Assembly (NCBI RefSeq): GCF_000149955.1
Contig: NC_030986.1
Coordinates: 5,187,624 to 5,251,623, forward strand
DNA length: 64,000 bases
Origin: Fusarium oxysporum f. sp. lycopersici 4287
Lineage: Eukaryota > Ascomycota > Sordariomycetes > Hypocreales > Nectriaceae
Direction: 5' to 3'
Part shown: piece by piece, positions 51,219 to 62,673 of the stretch
Numbering within the stretch: the first letter of the stretch is position 1
Layout of the letters: the number at the start of each line of letters is the position of its first letter
Program-made: the position numbers and the translations under genes
The notes under the pieces: generated by a model
The model's database searches: none
Seen by the model: only the letters and a program-made list of their open reading frames with translations
Told to the model about the DNA's origin: nothing

Positions 51219-52178
51219 ATGGTTCAATTCACTCGTGCCGACACGGGCATGTCTGGCTTGCCCACTGAGGAAGCTGTAGCGGATCGCAGAGCAGGCAGTC
51301 CCATCCCCAACCGCGTGAGAAACGCCATCGTCATCGTCCTCGGAGAATTCTGCGGAACCTTCATGTTTCTTCTTCTCTCTTTCATCGGAGCCCAAACTGC
51401 CCTCGTGACCAATAACCCTACCAATTCTACTGCCCCCTTGGAGCCCTTCTCGTTGATGTACATTGCTGCTTCTTTCGGTACCGCTCTCGCCGTCAATGTC
51501 TGGATCTTCTATCGTGTTAGTGGTGGCATGTTCAACCCGGCTGTAAGTGACACTCGCACCGACTTGCTTGATTGACTCACATGCTCATTCTTTTTTCTTC
51601 TTTAGGTAACTCTTGGTCTGGTCCTCGTCGGTGCTGTACCACCTCTTCATGCCCTTGCTATTATTCCTACACAACTCGTTGCCGCTATCGCCGCTGCGGG
51701 AGTTACCGACGGTCTCATCCCCGGACCTCTCCTCGTCACAAATTCTCTCGGCAATGGTACGAGCATTGCTCAGGGTGTTTTCCTGGAGATGTTCCTCACT
51801 GCCCAACTTGTCTTGACTGTTTACTTCCTTGCCGTTGAGAAGCACCGCAGCACACATCTTGCCCCCGTCGGCATTGGTATCTCTGTCTTCATCGCCCACA
51901 TCTGTCTGACAAACTGGACTGGCACATCCATCAACCCTGCTCGATCCTTGGGCCCTTCAGTTATCGCTGGTTTCCATGGGTATGATTGGATCTACTACCT
52001 CGGTCCCTTCATGGGCTCTTTCCTGGCCTTCGGCTGCTACAAGATCTTTAAGGTGCTCGAGTATCAGACTGCCAATCCTGGCCAGGATGATGATGATTTG
52101 GAGAGGGGTAGCAAGCATCACTTCTTCGGCCATCACGAGAAGGAGCCCATCTCTCACTCCCAGACCGACACTTCTTGA
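51219..52178 (+). CDS. Aquaporin (MIP family)
   Basis: Exons 51219-51542 and 51606-52178 (63-nt intron lying exactly within NPA-V) give 298 residues. Six hydrophobic helices and two half-helices carry both NPA boxes: Asn106-Pro107-Ala108 (GGMFNPAVTLG) and Asn218-Pro219-Ala220 with the selectivity-filter Arg221 (TSINPARSLGP). The loop lengths fit an orthodox water channel rather than the longer-looped glycerol facilitators (there is no Asp after the second NPA as in GlpF). The N-terminus is cytosolic and hydrophilic. The C-terminus is acidic (DDDDLERGS) and His-rich, a possible regulatory tail. Confidence 0.93.
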
Positions 52179-52577
52179 GCCCAAAGACCATGGTGTTGCC
52201 CCACGAAACGATAGCGTCATCGATGGTCAGATGAGCAATGCCTAAGTTGTTCCCGGCGATCGGGGCTGCTCAAACCACATGTCCAGCACTGGCTGTATGA
52301 CTATGTGAGCAGTACAAGATTATGAGTTCCGTTACATTCTGTCATGGTACAGCGGGCTCTGACACAAGGCTGGATCTATGTGTTGAACCATTCACTACTA
52401 CATCGAGTCAGTGTATGTAGCACGATGATGAATTTCTAATGGGTGTTTTTGGGAAAGGAATGGAGGGGAAATTGGAGTATACGAGGAGGATGCATGATTA
52501 AACGAGGACTTCTAGCATGAGTTTCGGAGTACATACAGTTTCAATAATACATCTGGGCTTCCTAAGTGTAGTGTAGC
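52179..52577. other. Convergent spacer, aquaporin and membrane protein 3' flanks
   Basis: 400 bases, two 3' ends facing each other. Nothing else is seen. Confidence 0.4.
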
Positions 52578-53153
52578 TCAGTTACCCCGATTATCTTGAA
52601 AGTCGTTCCACTCGTCGTCGTCGTCCTTGGTCGTCAATCCCATCGCCTCTTCCTCCTCAGGGCTTCTAAGATTCTTTACCCGCATACAAGCCTGGAAACC
52701 AACAAAAGCTGCCCAAAACGGCAGTGGGATAAAGGATATAATACCCCCGATGTAAACGATATAAACAACAAACCCAAGGTATGATTGTATGAATACCAGA
52801 GTTCTGTTGATGGGTCCTCTACCTGAACCAATGAGGTCTGTAAAGACCAGGCCGGCAACCATTAAAACGCCAAAGATCCAGAGGATACTCAAGACTGGGA
52901 GAACCATAGCCCAATCTCTCGTTTCATAGAAGAACCGGTGGAAACGTTTGGTCCATGGTGCTAGAATGGGTATGCGGGAAGCTGTGGTGAAAAGGAGAAA
53001 CAGCTCAAATGTGAACGGGAGAAGCAAAAGAAGGAGGCGGGAGGAGAATGAGTCCACGAGAAGCTGGTATGTTTCTGCGATAAAGAGGAAGCCAAATTGG
53101 AATGACCATAGGCCATAGACCACGGTCTTGAAGAGAGATCTTTCGGTTGACAT
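52578..53153 (-). CDS. Small multi-pass membrane protein, unknown
   Basis: Single exon, 191 residues. Hydrophobic segments lie at about 10-27, 38-56, 82-105 and 119-152, so four or five membrane spans are likely. After the last span comes a Glu/Asp-rich tail (PEEEEAMGL, KDDDDEWNDF) that should face the cytosol or nucleoplasm. An amphipathic loop with basic and aromatic residues (WTKRFHRFFYETRDW) joins spans 2 and 3. There is no signal peptide and no recognised catalytic motif. I do not recognise the family; fungal members of EXPERA- or TMEM-like groups have similar size, but no diagnostic residue was found. Confidence 0.68.
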   Translation of the reverse strand: MSTERSLFKTVVYGLWSFQFGFLFIAETYQLLVDSFSSRLLLLLLPFTFELFLLFTTASRIPILAPWTKRFHRFFYETRDWAMVLPVLSILWIFGVLMVAGLVFTDLIGSGRGPINRTLVFIQSYLGFVVYIVYIGGIISFIPLPFWAAFVGFQACMRVKNLRSPEEEEAMGLTTKDDDDEWNDFQDNRGN

Positions 53154-55056
53154 TGTGTGCTTATTTTGCGATGAAGTTGAGAGGTTGTTAATTTGAAGTT
53201 GAAGCAGGGGTAAAGTGAGTGCTGATCACTGATTACTGTGCCCCGCTGTGCCGCTCGATGGATGATCCTTGTTGCAGATATGGAAATAGCACGGCAACAA
53301 GCGCCGTTAGTGATAGACATTCCATGAGAATAATTCTGATTACTCTATAGTTCAAGATTGGCATTGTGCTATTAGTCTCAATACTTTGGAATCTTTAGAA
53401 GAATAGCGAAAGTTGAGGGAAAAGTCTTTGACCGCTGACAACATGTCAGCTGCAGAGACGCATTAAGTGCATTTAAGTCCCACCTACACAACCAATTAAT
53501 AGTTTATCAAGTTAAGATTAGAAGAGTCAGTTCTATGATGCACAGAATTGTTCTTGAGTGCTTGGCTCAATGTTGTAGAGCTTGTTGGCCAAGTTATGCG
53601 ATGTGACAGTTTCGCATATGTATGCATCGATGCTCATATAAAAGATCACATGCAGTGCTTGGCGGCCAGACATACATAGAAGTTGTGTTAGTGAGAGGCA
53701 ACATATCAACTGAGAAGATGCATGTGCAACTATAACTGCTGGTATGACAGGTAGAGGTCAGAATATAGGAGCAATTGTCCCGAGTCTGGACGGATATTGT
53801 AGTCGATGTAACAATGTTAGACTGTGACATGAGAGAGTAATCAGGTGATATGTATTCATCAGAGGGCACGGTTCTTTGTGATGTAACGCCAGGTTAGGCT
53901 CGAATTGACTCTATAGCATTGGAGTCATGAGATCTGGTTGTAACTAGAGCATCCACTGCACCGGGCATCGATGCTTCTCTTCCGCCGCAAAGTGGATATT
54001 ATCGGGTCCGTTCGACCGAGAGTTGTCAATTATGGTCTGGAGGAAAGGATACTTGATGTAGATGAAGCAACATTGAATGAGATAATAATTAGTGATTGAA
54101 AAGGAATTGAATGAGTAGCGAGACAATAAGCAAGGTATTCAGTGCTCCATATATACCGAGATAATGCTTTATCAGATGCCGTAGCCAGTTCCTCGGTATC
54201 CGGGAATGGCTGCGGAGCTCCATATGTAAAGTGTTCCGGTTCCGGTTTCGCCTCGTATGTCATTTAGCTTGATATACGAAAATAAATCAAAAGCATATGA
54301 TACATTTAAGAGAACTCGAAATCCAGTAACAAGTCTTGGCCATATAGTTGCAAATAAGAACAAATTGGTCTCAGAGACTGTCGATCTTCCAGGTTATGAC
54401 GACTGAAGAGACCCAAGTTACAGGACATCCAGCGCTGGACCGCCCTATACCGTTGGCTGCGCCTTCCTATGGAACAGCCATCCCAAAGAGCACATGACCC
54501 ACGTGATCATCTTGTAGTTAGTCCTGAGGCTTCCAAGGGGATATGCCTGATCAATCCTTGCCCTTTACATTTGACTGCTTACAATATCGTTCAATACAAT
54601 TCAGTATATCTCATCAATTGATTAGAGGACCTGACCTCTCTTACACAGAGTCTGGTCAGGCCTGACAGGCCTAGAACCCGCCCCCACTTGTCCCTCCGAG
54701 CTGGGGCCTCCCGACAGTCTTGCCCCGGCCCAACGCAGCATCGGCTCCGTGTACTTTACCTTTACTTTACCTTTGACTCGAAACAGTCACAAGGCGGAGA
54801 ATTTTCGTTTTAGTCGGGCTTTTATCTACTGTGCCTTGTTTTTACCCCTAAAGGAGAAAACCACCTTCACTGTCTTTATGCTGTCCCTCGGCGCAATAAT
54901 CTACAGCTTCATCATCGGACAGACCCGGCCCAAGTTCTAGGTGGGGTTTCAATGTCCAACGCGGGGCTCACTCTCTGCCTCTGACGACTCTTGCCGATTT
55001 AATTACAATACCGGAACTGACCTGGACGAGAAACTCATCAGACTTTGTGGCACATC
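53154..55056. other. Divergent 1.9-kb region upstream of an 8-exon regulator
   Basis: It holds the membrane protein promoter at the left and a long leader for the Zn2Cys6 gene at the right, with two TTTACCTTTACTTTACC units near 54756-54775. The frame at 54749-54940 encodes a Phe/Leu-rich peptide that ends before the regulator and could be an upstream ORF; I do not call it. A 12-bp palindrome lies at 54655-54666. Confidence 0.45.
54655..54666. promoter_or_regulatory. 12-bp palindrome GTCAGGCCTGAC in the regulator's promoter
   Basis: A perfect palindrome, immediately followed by a partial repeat of its core (AGGCCT). About 390 bp upstream of the regulator ATG. The form suits a dimeric DNA-binding protein, but no binder is known. 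Confidence 0.35.
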
Positions 55057-57459
55057 ATGTCGTCGGTCAAAGCCACAAAGAAGAGCGCATTCTCTTGTGA
55101 GCCGTGCCGTAGACGCAAGGTCAACACAATCACTACTTCACCCATAAACCTGTACTGATAGCCTTTAGGTCAAATGCGGCGGCGAGCAACCGATTTGCAA
55201 TCGCTGTGCTGCTAGAAGCGATGACTGTATTTACAAACTGTGGGACTCACCTCGGCCTCATTATTTTCTGAGCAATTGCTCACGTGTCATAGAAACCCGA
55301 CTCTGTCTTACACCCAACGCCTTGAGGAACGCATCAAAGAATTGGAAGACCAACTCGCTGCTATCAAATCTCCTCCCTCAGTGGCCGCCTCAAATCATTC
55401 GAGTCCTGGGGTCTGGAACGGCCATGACTTGAATCGCCATCCAGACGAGCATGCAATGACGAGGAGCTTCATGGGCCTCAAGATCGATGACAAGGGTGGC
55501 ATTACTTACCACGGACCGACTAGTCTCTTCAATCTTCCCAGTGACCCTCACAAGCATAAGCCAGACTCGATATCATCCATTGACTCAGATGCTCATAGGA
55601 GAGAGCGATTGGTCAACAATGCATGGCATCAGCGAGCGATGGAAAACCTGTCTGACATTCCAGTAGGTTTTCGTGTAATCTGCAGTCTCATGAGTCTCAA
55701 CTTACACCACAAAGGAACCGTTTCAATACCTTCTGAACGTGCATTGGTGCTGGATTCAGCCTCTTTTCAACTTTATCTACAGGCCTGCATTCACTCGTAT
55801 GCTTCACCTTGACATTATGTAAGCACTAACTAACACTCGCAGGTGACATGCAATCCATGGGACCGTACTATTCTCACACTCTTTTGAATGCTATGCTCTC
55901 ACATTCTATCCGCTGGGGTAAAAGTGATCCTTCCACCAAACAACTGCTGGATCAGTCGTATGATGGAGGGGCTGTCTTTGCAAAACACGCCCGAAGCATG
56001 CTTTTCGACGAACTAAGTAGAGGTGTTTGCACTATCCCAACTGTTCAGACACTGCTACTACTTAGCGCAGGAGAATGTGGTCATGGCAACACAACACAGG
56101 CCTGGATTTATAGTGGCATAGCGTTCCGTCTCATTGATCATTTGGGCATTTGTGTTGATGGACAGAGATATCCAGGATCCGTCCATTTGACTGATGAAGA
56201 GGTCGAGATTCGACATCGACTTTACTGGAGTTGCTATTTCTGGGATAAGATTATCAGCCTATACCTCGGTCGTTCGCCTTCACTGCAACATACACAGGTG
56301 TCCCCACCCCAGATTATCAGTAAGTCTAGCTGTGGAACTATTTAGCAAGCAAGTTACTCATAGTTTCTAGTGGACGACTCGGCTGAGAATGAGCTCTGGG
56401 TCCCCTTCGACTCTCCTCATGGATCAGATTGGAAATATCCTCCTGCGACAGCTCACTCAACTTCCTGTTTCATGAGTGCTTGCCGATTATCGGTCATCTT
56501 TAATGAGATTCTCATTCACATGTATGATCCATTACTGGAGAATACCGAGGCAGAGATGCAAGAGTGTCTACAGACTCAAGACCCTGCCATGAGACTATGG
56601 TGGGAACAACTCCCTCCTCATCTCAAGATCGAGCTCTCCGCCATGCCTGAGCTGGCACCTCCGTCACACATTGTCACCATGAAGTGAGTACCAGTTTGTC
56701 ATTTCTGAAAAGCGCTAGCTAACCTGTTTAAGTGCCTTGTACCATACGTTCAGAATCCTCCTGTTCAGGCCGATGCTCACCTGGCAGGTATACCCAGAGG
56801 ATGAAGGCCCTCATCCGATGCAAAACCATCTCGTGGAATGCGTCACATCTGCAACATCTATTATAGCCATCTTCGATCTTTTCTGCAGAACATTTACCAT
56901 CAGCCACTGCGTTCTATCACTTTCATACAGTGTGTATATCGCGGCCACAATTTTTCTTTTGCAGGTCCAAGCTACCCCCGAGGACCAACAAGCAGTTCGC
57001 AAGCTGAGCTTCTGCGTACGAGCCTTGCATCAGGCCAAAACCGTTAATCCAGGTAAGTAGCTCAAGTCCATGGCTATACAAGCTCTAACACACCACACAG
57101 TCATCTCAAGTGCTTTGGATTTGATTACCCGAGAGATGGCGAATCTTGGGCTTGATCCAGGATTTAGTACACCACAACAACAGCCTCCTCCGCCTATGCC
57201 TCAGCCTATGCCAGATGTTCAGATGCCTACAGACATACCGATTACCGAGACTGTTTACCCGGCTTCATTTGAGATACCTGCACAGCAATCGCCTTACGAG
57301 CCGGAGCAGCTGTTCCAGACACCGTGGGCTGACAATATGAACCCGAATGCAATGGCCGTTGACCGTGGAGTTTTCGAGGCTTTATCATCGTTTGAGCCCT
57401 TGAGTGTACGGGTGGGCGCTATCTACGAGTCAGGAAACAACCCTCAGAATTTCGGTTGA
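55057..57459 (+). CDS. Zn2Cys6 transcription factor, NirA/NIT4-like
   Basis: Eight exons: 55057-55119, 55169-55239, 55293-55662, 55715-55796, 55843-56319, 56371-56683, 56733-57052 and 57101-57459, giving 684 residues. The zinc cluster is Cys14, 17, 24, 31, 34, 41 (CX2CX6CX6CX2CX6C), interrupted after CRRRK by the first intron, a common position. A coiled coil follows (RLEERIKELEDQLAAI). The regulatory domain reads EPFQYLLNVHWCWIQPLFNF, then YRPAFTRDMQSMGPYYSHTL, joined only if two introns (55663-55714, 55797-55842) are removed; this matches the canonical NIT4-type middle homology region and fixes the model. The C-terminus is Pro/Gln-rich. The target pathway is unknown. Confidence 0.88.
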
Positions 57460-58143
57460 TCGAGGATGCTGTGGCAGAAGCATACTGGAATATACTAAAA
57501 CCGATTTGATCAACGTCAATGACAGCAGGATCTATCAAGATCAAGAAACTGATGCGGATTCGAAACCGGGAAACTCAAATGGACTGAAAAATATCAACTT
57601 CTCGGCCAGGTATCAGTGCATCGGGCGCACTCAATGAACCTCAGATCTTGATTCACGCAGTAGCAAAGAACACACCGAGAGAAGCGGCCAACCATGCACC
57701 GACAGTCTTGACTACGAGCTCTCACATCAGGATATCGAAGTCGACTTAGCGTCATATAGCCGCATCTGCCGAGTCCGCACGCCGAACCCTGCTCGGCGCT
57801 ATTCGGAGAAGATGTTATCGAAGTTATACTTTCAACCATAAACTTCATGCTGGAACATGGAGTCATGGCCTGATTGCCTGTGTAATCTCGCGCTCTGTGT
57901 AGAACGGCCGTTGGACTGGTTGTGCCCATTTTGGAAATCGTTCTTGACGTTTCAGGTATCGCAATGCAACGGCAAAATGATCGACAGATGAATAATAGGC
58001 AGATATGATATGAATACATAAACGAAAATATTAACAAGTACACATGTCCATGGTAGAAGGAACGAAATCAGCTTTGAACACCATGAATGAAATCCCCCCT
58101 TACTGTTATATCGAGCTCAACCCCAAGCCATAACTGATTTCAA
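57460..58143. other. Convergent spacer, regulator and amidohydrolase 3' flanks
   Basis: A 149-codon minus-strand frame (57594-58043) is Cys/Arg-rich without any domain and overlaps the regulator's expected 3' UTR; it is not called. No repeat or RNA gene is seen. Confidence 0.4.
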
Positions 58144-59034
58144 TCACTGGTCCGCCTTCCCCGATGGCCTCTGAACATCCCATAAATCTTCGGCATTCCC
58201 TCTGAACAGCCGCTCTTTGAGATGCTCATCATCACCGCACCAACTCAACACTCTCTCCATCCAGGGCTTGATATCCAATCCCTCAAACCTTGTGTGAGGC
58301 CAGTCGGTTGCAAAAACAACATGAGTCTTTCCAGCGACTCGAATGACCTCCTTAGCGATGGGATCCAAATCGCCGTAGTCAGGGAGTGTGCTCATCCGGT
58401 AAGCAGCTGACAGCTTGACATACGTCTGGCCGTTCTTGAGTAAATTGATGAGGGATGTGAAGCCTGGTATATCATATGGGTCTGCACCTGCGTATTTGTT
58501 CAGAGGCGGCTGTCCAAGATGGTCTATGCAGAACTTGACATTGAGCTTCGGAATGATAGGTTCAAGGAGAGTGACCATATCCATAGGGACGTAGACCTGA
58601 ACAACCCATCCCAGAGGCCTTACAGCATCAGCGTAAAGCATCAACTGCCTCTCCAACTCGGCCGCATCAATCGCAAGTTCATTTGAGAGAATATTTAGTC
58701 TCACTCCACGCACACCCAGTCCATGCCATGAACGCAACTCCTCTTCATTGACAACCTCAGGGTCAATGGCAACAACACCTCGTCCACGCTCAGTACCTAG
58801 GGCGCGAAGACCATCAAGCAGACACGAGTTGTCGAGCCCATAGATAGATGGTTGAACAAGGACTATGTTTTGAAGCCCAACGCCAGTTTCAAAGGCGAGG
58901 GCTTGGTCCAGTGTGTGAGATGTAGGACGGTATTTGGCTGAAGCATCAAGGGTGTAGTTCTCCACGTCGACAATGTGCATGTGTGAGTCCCATGAGTCGG
59001 GAGGAATGCGTTGAGCAAGGTTTGGTGAAGTCAT
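58144..59034 (-). CDS. Amidohydrolase-2 family lactonase/hydrolase (LigI-like)
   Basis: Single exon, 296 residues, the usual length. The TIM-barrel amidohydrolase pattern includes the N-terminal HxH (WDSHMHIVD, His18/His20), an Arg-containing WHGLGVRGVRLN strand, FCIDHLGQPP and the final Asp (VVFATDWPHT). This order and size fit the 2-pyrone-4,6-dicarboxylate hydrolase/L-fuconolactonase branch, whose members open lactones, often in aromatic-acid or sugar catabolism. The substrate is not determinable. The gene converges with the NIT4-like regulator and diverges from msrA. Confidence 0.86.
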   Translation of the reverse strand: MTSPNLAQRIPPDSWDSHMHIVDVENYTLDASAKYRPTSHTLDQALAFETGVGLQNIVLVQPSIYGLDNSCLLDGLRALGTERGRGVVAIDPEVVNEEELRSWHGLGVRGVRLNILSNELAIDAAELERQLMLYADAVRPLGWVVQVYVPMDMVTLLEPIIPKLNVKFCIDHLGQPPLNKYAGADPYDIPGFTSLINLLKNGQTYVKLSAAYRMSTLPDYGDLDPIAKEVIRVAGKTHVVFATDWPHTRFEGLDIKPWMERVLSWCGDDEHLKERLFRGNAEDLWDVQRPSGKADQ

Positions 59035-59940
59035 GATGAAGATATTGAGTATGTATAATTAATTGAATAGGTTATAGAGGGTTTTGGGGATGATATATAG
59101 TCAGTGTAAGTATAAACTATGCTATGTCCGACTGGGAAACCGAGGTCGGCCGAGTCGGCGGGGAAGACGAGACGAGAGTTTAAACTCCGCAATTCAACGG
59201 ACGGTGACTTCCGAAAGTTAATCGACCCAATATTATTTTTATCTTATCGTATTTCTATTGCATTTGATATGCTAGGAATTGTTCATGTATATGCGTGGCA
59301 TAATAACGGCAGTTATCCTTGTTAGCACGTGTGAGAGGGTTTGCAGGCATTAGCTACATGCGAGCATGCCCTGAGTGCATAGGGCGCATATATCGAAGAA
59401 TAGCGGTAATAATGAAATCCACAAATATAGCCGAGATAGCCTCTCACTAACAAGCACTGATATCTGTACTTGAGCGTATAAGAAGCGTATGCACAGCCAA
59501 CATAAGCCGGCAACTTACACATCAACAGGCCTATAAGCAGAATTACCTATTTCAAATAGTTCACAGCCCTGTAGCTCACCCCGTTACAGTAAATCTGTTC
59601 AATAATCAAGCACTAAAACACAGCCTCAACCGCTGATTCCATATGCCATAACTCGCTAATGAAAACCGCGGGGCAAAAGAAAAGACCCTTGAACTAAACC
59701 GCATCCACGCCACCTTCCCAAAAGAGGAAGCAGAGCTCTGCGAAATCCAATCGTCATCTACGTCTTCGGTGACGCAGCTCCTATAACCCCCGCCACACCT
59801 TAGCTTCCCCTTGTAAGGATTTGTCATTCACATTGACCGACAGCCCGAAAAAAACATTCAAATATCAATGCGATTCCCTCGATAGCTTCACTTCCATACA
59901 CAGAACAACACAGTCGCATTCATCTCTGTTAGCTGCAAAA
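59035..59940. other. Divergent promoter region between amidohydrolase and msrA
   Basis: 900 bases. Short frames on both strands lack domains. The GTCGGCC/GGCCGAGTC words near 59143-59157 are short inverted elements close to the amidohydrolase start. Nothing else is assignable. Confidence 0.4.
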
Positions 59941-60608
59941 ATGTCCTACCTTCCTCCCTTCTTGGCGCGTCTCGCTCGCCCCTTCACACAATCTACACGG
60001 CTCTCAATCGCTCCCGATCAATCCGCTGCATCTGTCATCCCAGAGGGCGCTCAGCGCTGCACCGTCGCAGCGGGATGTTTCTGGGGAACAGAGCATTTGT
60101 ATCGCAGACACTTTACCGATAAGGGTCTGATCGATGCAAAGGTTGGATACATTGGTGGTGATCTTGAAAACCCTAGCTACCGCGCCGTCTGCGGTGGAAA
60201 GACAGGCCGTACGTCGCATTCCTCATCATTCGCATTAGAATATCACTAACAATCATAGACGCTGAGGCCGCGCAAATCATCTTTGACCCTACAAAGGTCT
60301 CATACGCACAACTCCTAGAATTCTTCTACAAGACGCACGACCCCACGACGCTGAACCGCCAGGGCCCCGATACCGGCCCCCAGTACCGCTCTGCCATTTA
60401 CTTCCACAACGAGGAGCAAGAAAAGATCGCGCGCGAGGTCACAGAGAAGGCCAACAAGCAATGGTGGAAGGGCGGCATCGTTACTGAGATTGCGCCCGCT
60501 GGAAAGTGGTGGACTGCTGAGGAGTATCACCAACTCTACCTCCACAATAACCCCTCTGGCTATGAGTGTCCGAGCCACTTTTTGAGGCCGTTCCCACCTC
60601 TCGAATAA
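59941..60608 (+). CDS. MSRA: Peptide methionine-(S)-S-oxide reductase MsrA
   Basis: Exons 59941-60208 and 60259-60608 (50-nt intron) give 205 residues. The catalytic motif GCFWG is at Cys46, followed by VGYIGGDLENPSYRAVCGGKTGH, where the splice falls inside GH. The substrate-binding FFYKTHDPTTLNRQGPDTGPQYRS is intact, and a C-terminal Cys in NPSGYECPSHFLRP could resolve the disulfide. The enzyme repairs oxidised Met using thioredoxin. The first 25 residues (LARLARPFTQSTRLS) are basic and Ser/Thr-rich, compatible with partial mitochondrial import. Confidence 0.95.
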
Positions 60609-60954
60609 ATACTTGGGGATGTTTGCATTTTGGCTTAGCAGACGGATGGAAATGGCACCAATGATATCAGGAAACTTAACTTGGAATGAGGCAATGAGAG
60701 GACAGAAATTCAACATATACCTAGTCACAATATGAAACATTTGAAATTCACTCCACTCTGAATATTTGAAGTTTTTTTCTTCTTATTTGCTAATCCTGAA
60801 ATTAAGAAATTAGAAAATCCATCCACTTGTAGACCGGTTACAACAGAAAACAGGAGAGGAGTTTATTATCCCCCATCCGAGTAATAATCCTTTTGCTAAA
60901 AAATAATACAAAACGCCCACAGCGCTAGTTCTATGCAACTCTATCACCAATCGC
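60609..60954. other. Convergent spacer, msrA and BI-1-like 3' flanks
   Basis: 345 bases, AT-rich 3' UTR-like sequence with AATAATAC-type words. Nothing else is seen. Confidence 0.4.
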
Positions 60955-62049
60955 TTACTTGCGTCGGTTCTGCTGCATCATCAGGATCTGAACCATGCGG
61001 ATGAAGATGTTGAGGAAGTCAAGCTCAAGAGAGATACTCTCATTGACGGGGTCACGGCGGATGACACCAGCCTGGGCGAGGCGAGCGTGGTGGAGGACCT
61101 TCTGGACATCGTACAGAGTGAAACCACCAAAGACAGCAAGACCACCGTACAACCAGATGCTCTCAGTGAAGGCTAGGGTTCGGATAGCGGTGGCGGGGAT
61201 GACGAGAGGGGCGAGACCAGAAGCAGCGACGATGGCGGCACCAGCCAGGAGAGGACCACCAATGTAGAGGTACTTCTCCTGCTTAGCAGTGGCACCGACA
61301 ACAGCAAGACCACCCATCATGGCGATGGTGTAGAGACCGGCACGTCCAAGGAGAGCAGGAGGGACGAAGGCGAGGAGAGGGGCGACAAAGGCAGCCTGAG
61401 TGGCGTTAAAAGCGGTCCAGAGGGCGTACTTAGGGATGTAGCTGGGCATTGTTAGTAAAATGCTTCAACTTTGGCATTGATTGAATTCAACAACTTACTT
61501 GTCAGGGCTGATAGATCGAGTTCCAATCATGGTGGCGAAGCTGAGAGCGAGACCACCAATTCCAACAACCCAAGGGTTAGTAACCATGATTCGGTAAACG
61601 AAGCCGGTCTGAACCATTTGTCGAGCCGTCAATCCAATGATGCCAATTCCGAGACCAGTGTGCAGGAAAGTGTTGTTCAGGTATTCGCGCTCGTAAACGG
61701 GCATGCCACCATCCTCACGGGTCTCCCGGTTAAAGACAGCATTGATGGCAACAAGCGTACCACCAAAGATGGCACCTCCAACCAAGAGTCGTCGGCTTGT
61801 CGATTGGGGCGCTGTGGCAGCTCCCGCAGCTTGCTGGTTATAAGATCGACCGCCAGCGCGGCTTGTTCGTTGGAAAGCATTGCGGGTGGCTGCGGATGTG
61901 ACGCGCGATGTGAAGAAGTTGGCTGTAGGCTTGGACTGAACGTGGAAGCTTCGGACGGATGCGGTGTTGCGGAAAGCAGTCTTTGAGAGCTCAGGAAGCC
62001 TCTGCGCAAGTCGCGCAGGGCCCTGGCGGACAGTCATTGTGAAGGACAT
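60955..62049 (-). CDS. Mitochondrial Bax-inhibitor-1/GHITM (MICS1)-type membrane protein
   Basis: Exons 61499-62049 and 60955-61441 (57-nt intron, branch CTAAC, acceptor CCCAG) give 345 residues. The first 120 residues are basic and Ser/Thr/Ala-rich (RQGPARLAQRLPELSKTAFR, VRSFHVQSKP), a clear mitochondrial presequence. Seven hydrophobic helices of the BI-1 fold follow, with the family segments YLNNTFLHTGLGIGIIGLTA, GGFTLYDVQKVLHHARL and the end SISLELDFLNIFIRMVQILM. GHITM in animals resides in the inner membrane and affects cristae, Ca2+/H+ exchange and cytochrome c release. I chose ATG 62049; a frame extension to 62169 adds 40 residues without a better signal, and Met45 of that frame is another option. 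Confidence 0.9.
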
Positions 62050-62673
62050 CGTCGTTCTGGCGATGCAGGTGTTGGGAGAGAATGCGATGTGCAGTCGTTT
62101 ACAAAGGAAAAGGTTGAAGCGGGGACGGGGAATCGAGAGTATTATAAGTCCCCGGGTAAAAGAAAGCATGACGTTGGTTCCGGGTGTGGAGCCTACCTAA
62201 AATCCGACATCACGTGGCTGTGCCGGTGGAATATTGTGGAAAGAACCGGCGCCTCTCAGTGACTCAGTTGGTCATCACTCGGTGGCTACGGGCTCTAAAC
62301 TCCAGGCGCCGTCGGATTTACTGGTGTTACGCTATGGGAATAGTTACATCACAGCTACGTTGACGTTAGCTTCTTTCTAGCCTCTTCTATTTTCGGCTGT
62401 TTCTTCTCAATTCCAATATTATTATGAAGGATATCAACGCCTCCATCAAGGGTATCTACTAAGCATCCTTTCACCCAGCATTCACCCACCCCCTTGCATC
62501 ATGCTTTCTCTCTACCCAAATGTGCGTTACATCGCACGAGACTTGATATGCGGTAATGGCAAATGCTCCACGACTTTGACGCCTATGCTGCGCAACATAG
62601 ATCCAATGCTTTCCATTCCCACTCAATTCCCAATCATTTCCTCAAAAAGTGTTCCCCAAGACGCCGTCCTTTC
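62050..62673. other. Spacer between BI-1-like 5' end and F-box gene 3' end
   Basis: It contains the BI-1-like promoter, with TGACTCA at about 62262-62268. The 124-codon plus frame from 62501 runs antisense into the F-box gene and has no domain. Nothing else is seen. Confidence 0.4.

Noticed and set aside
55663..55842. An apparent frameshift in the NIT4-like regulator
   Set aside because: Recognising an intron at 55663-55714 and reading 55715-55796 in the third frame gives the conserved YRPAFTRDMQSMGPYYS, so the gene is intact.
57594..58043. A 149-codon Cys/Arg-rich minus-strand frame, considered as an effector-like small protein
   Set aside because: The first ten residues are hydrophobic but lack a normal signal peptide context, and it overlaps the 3' flank of the regulator.
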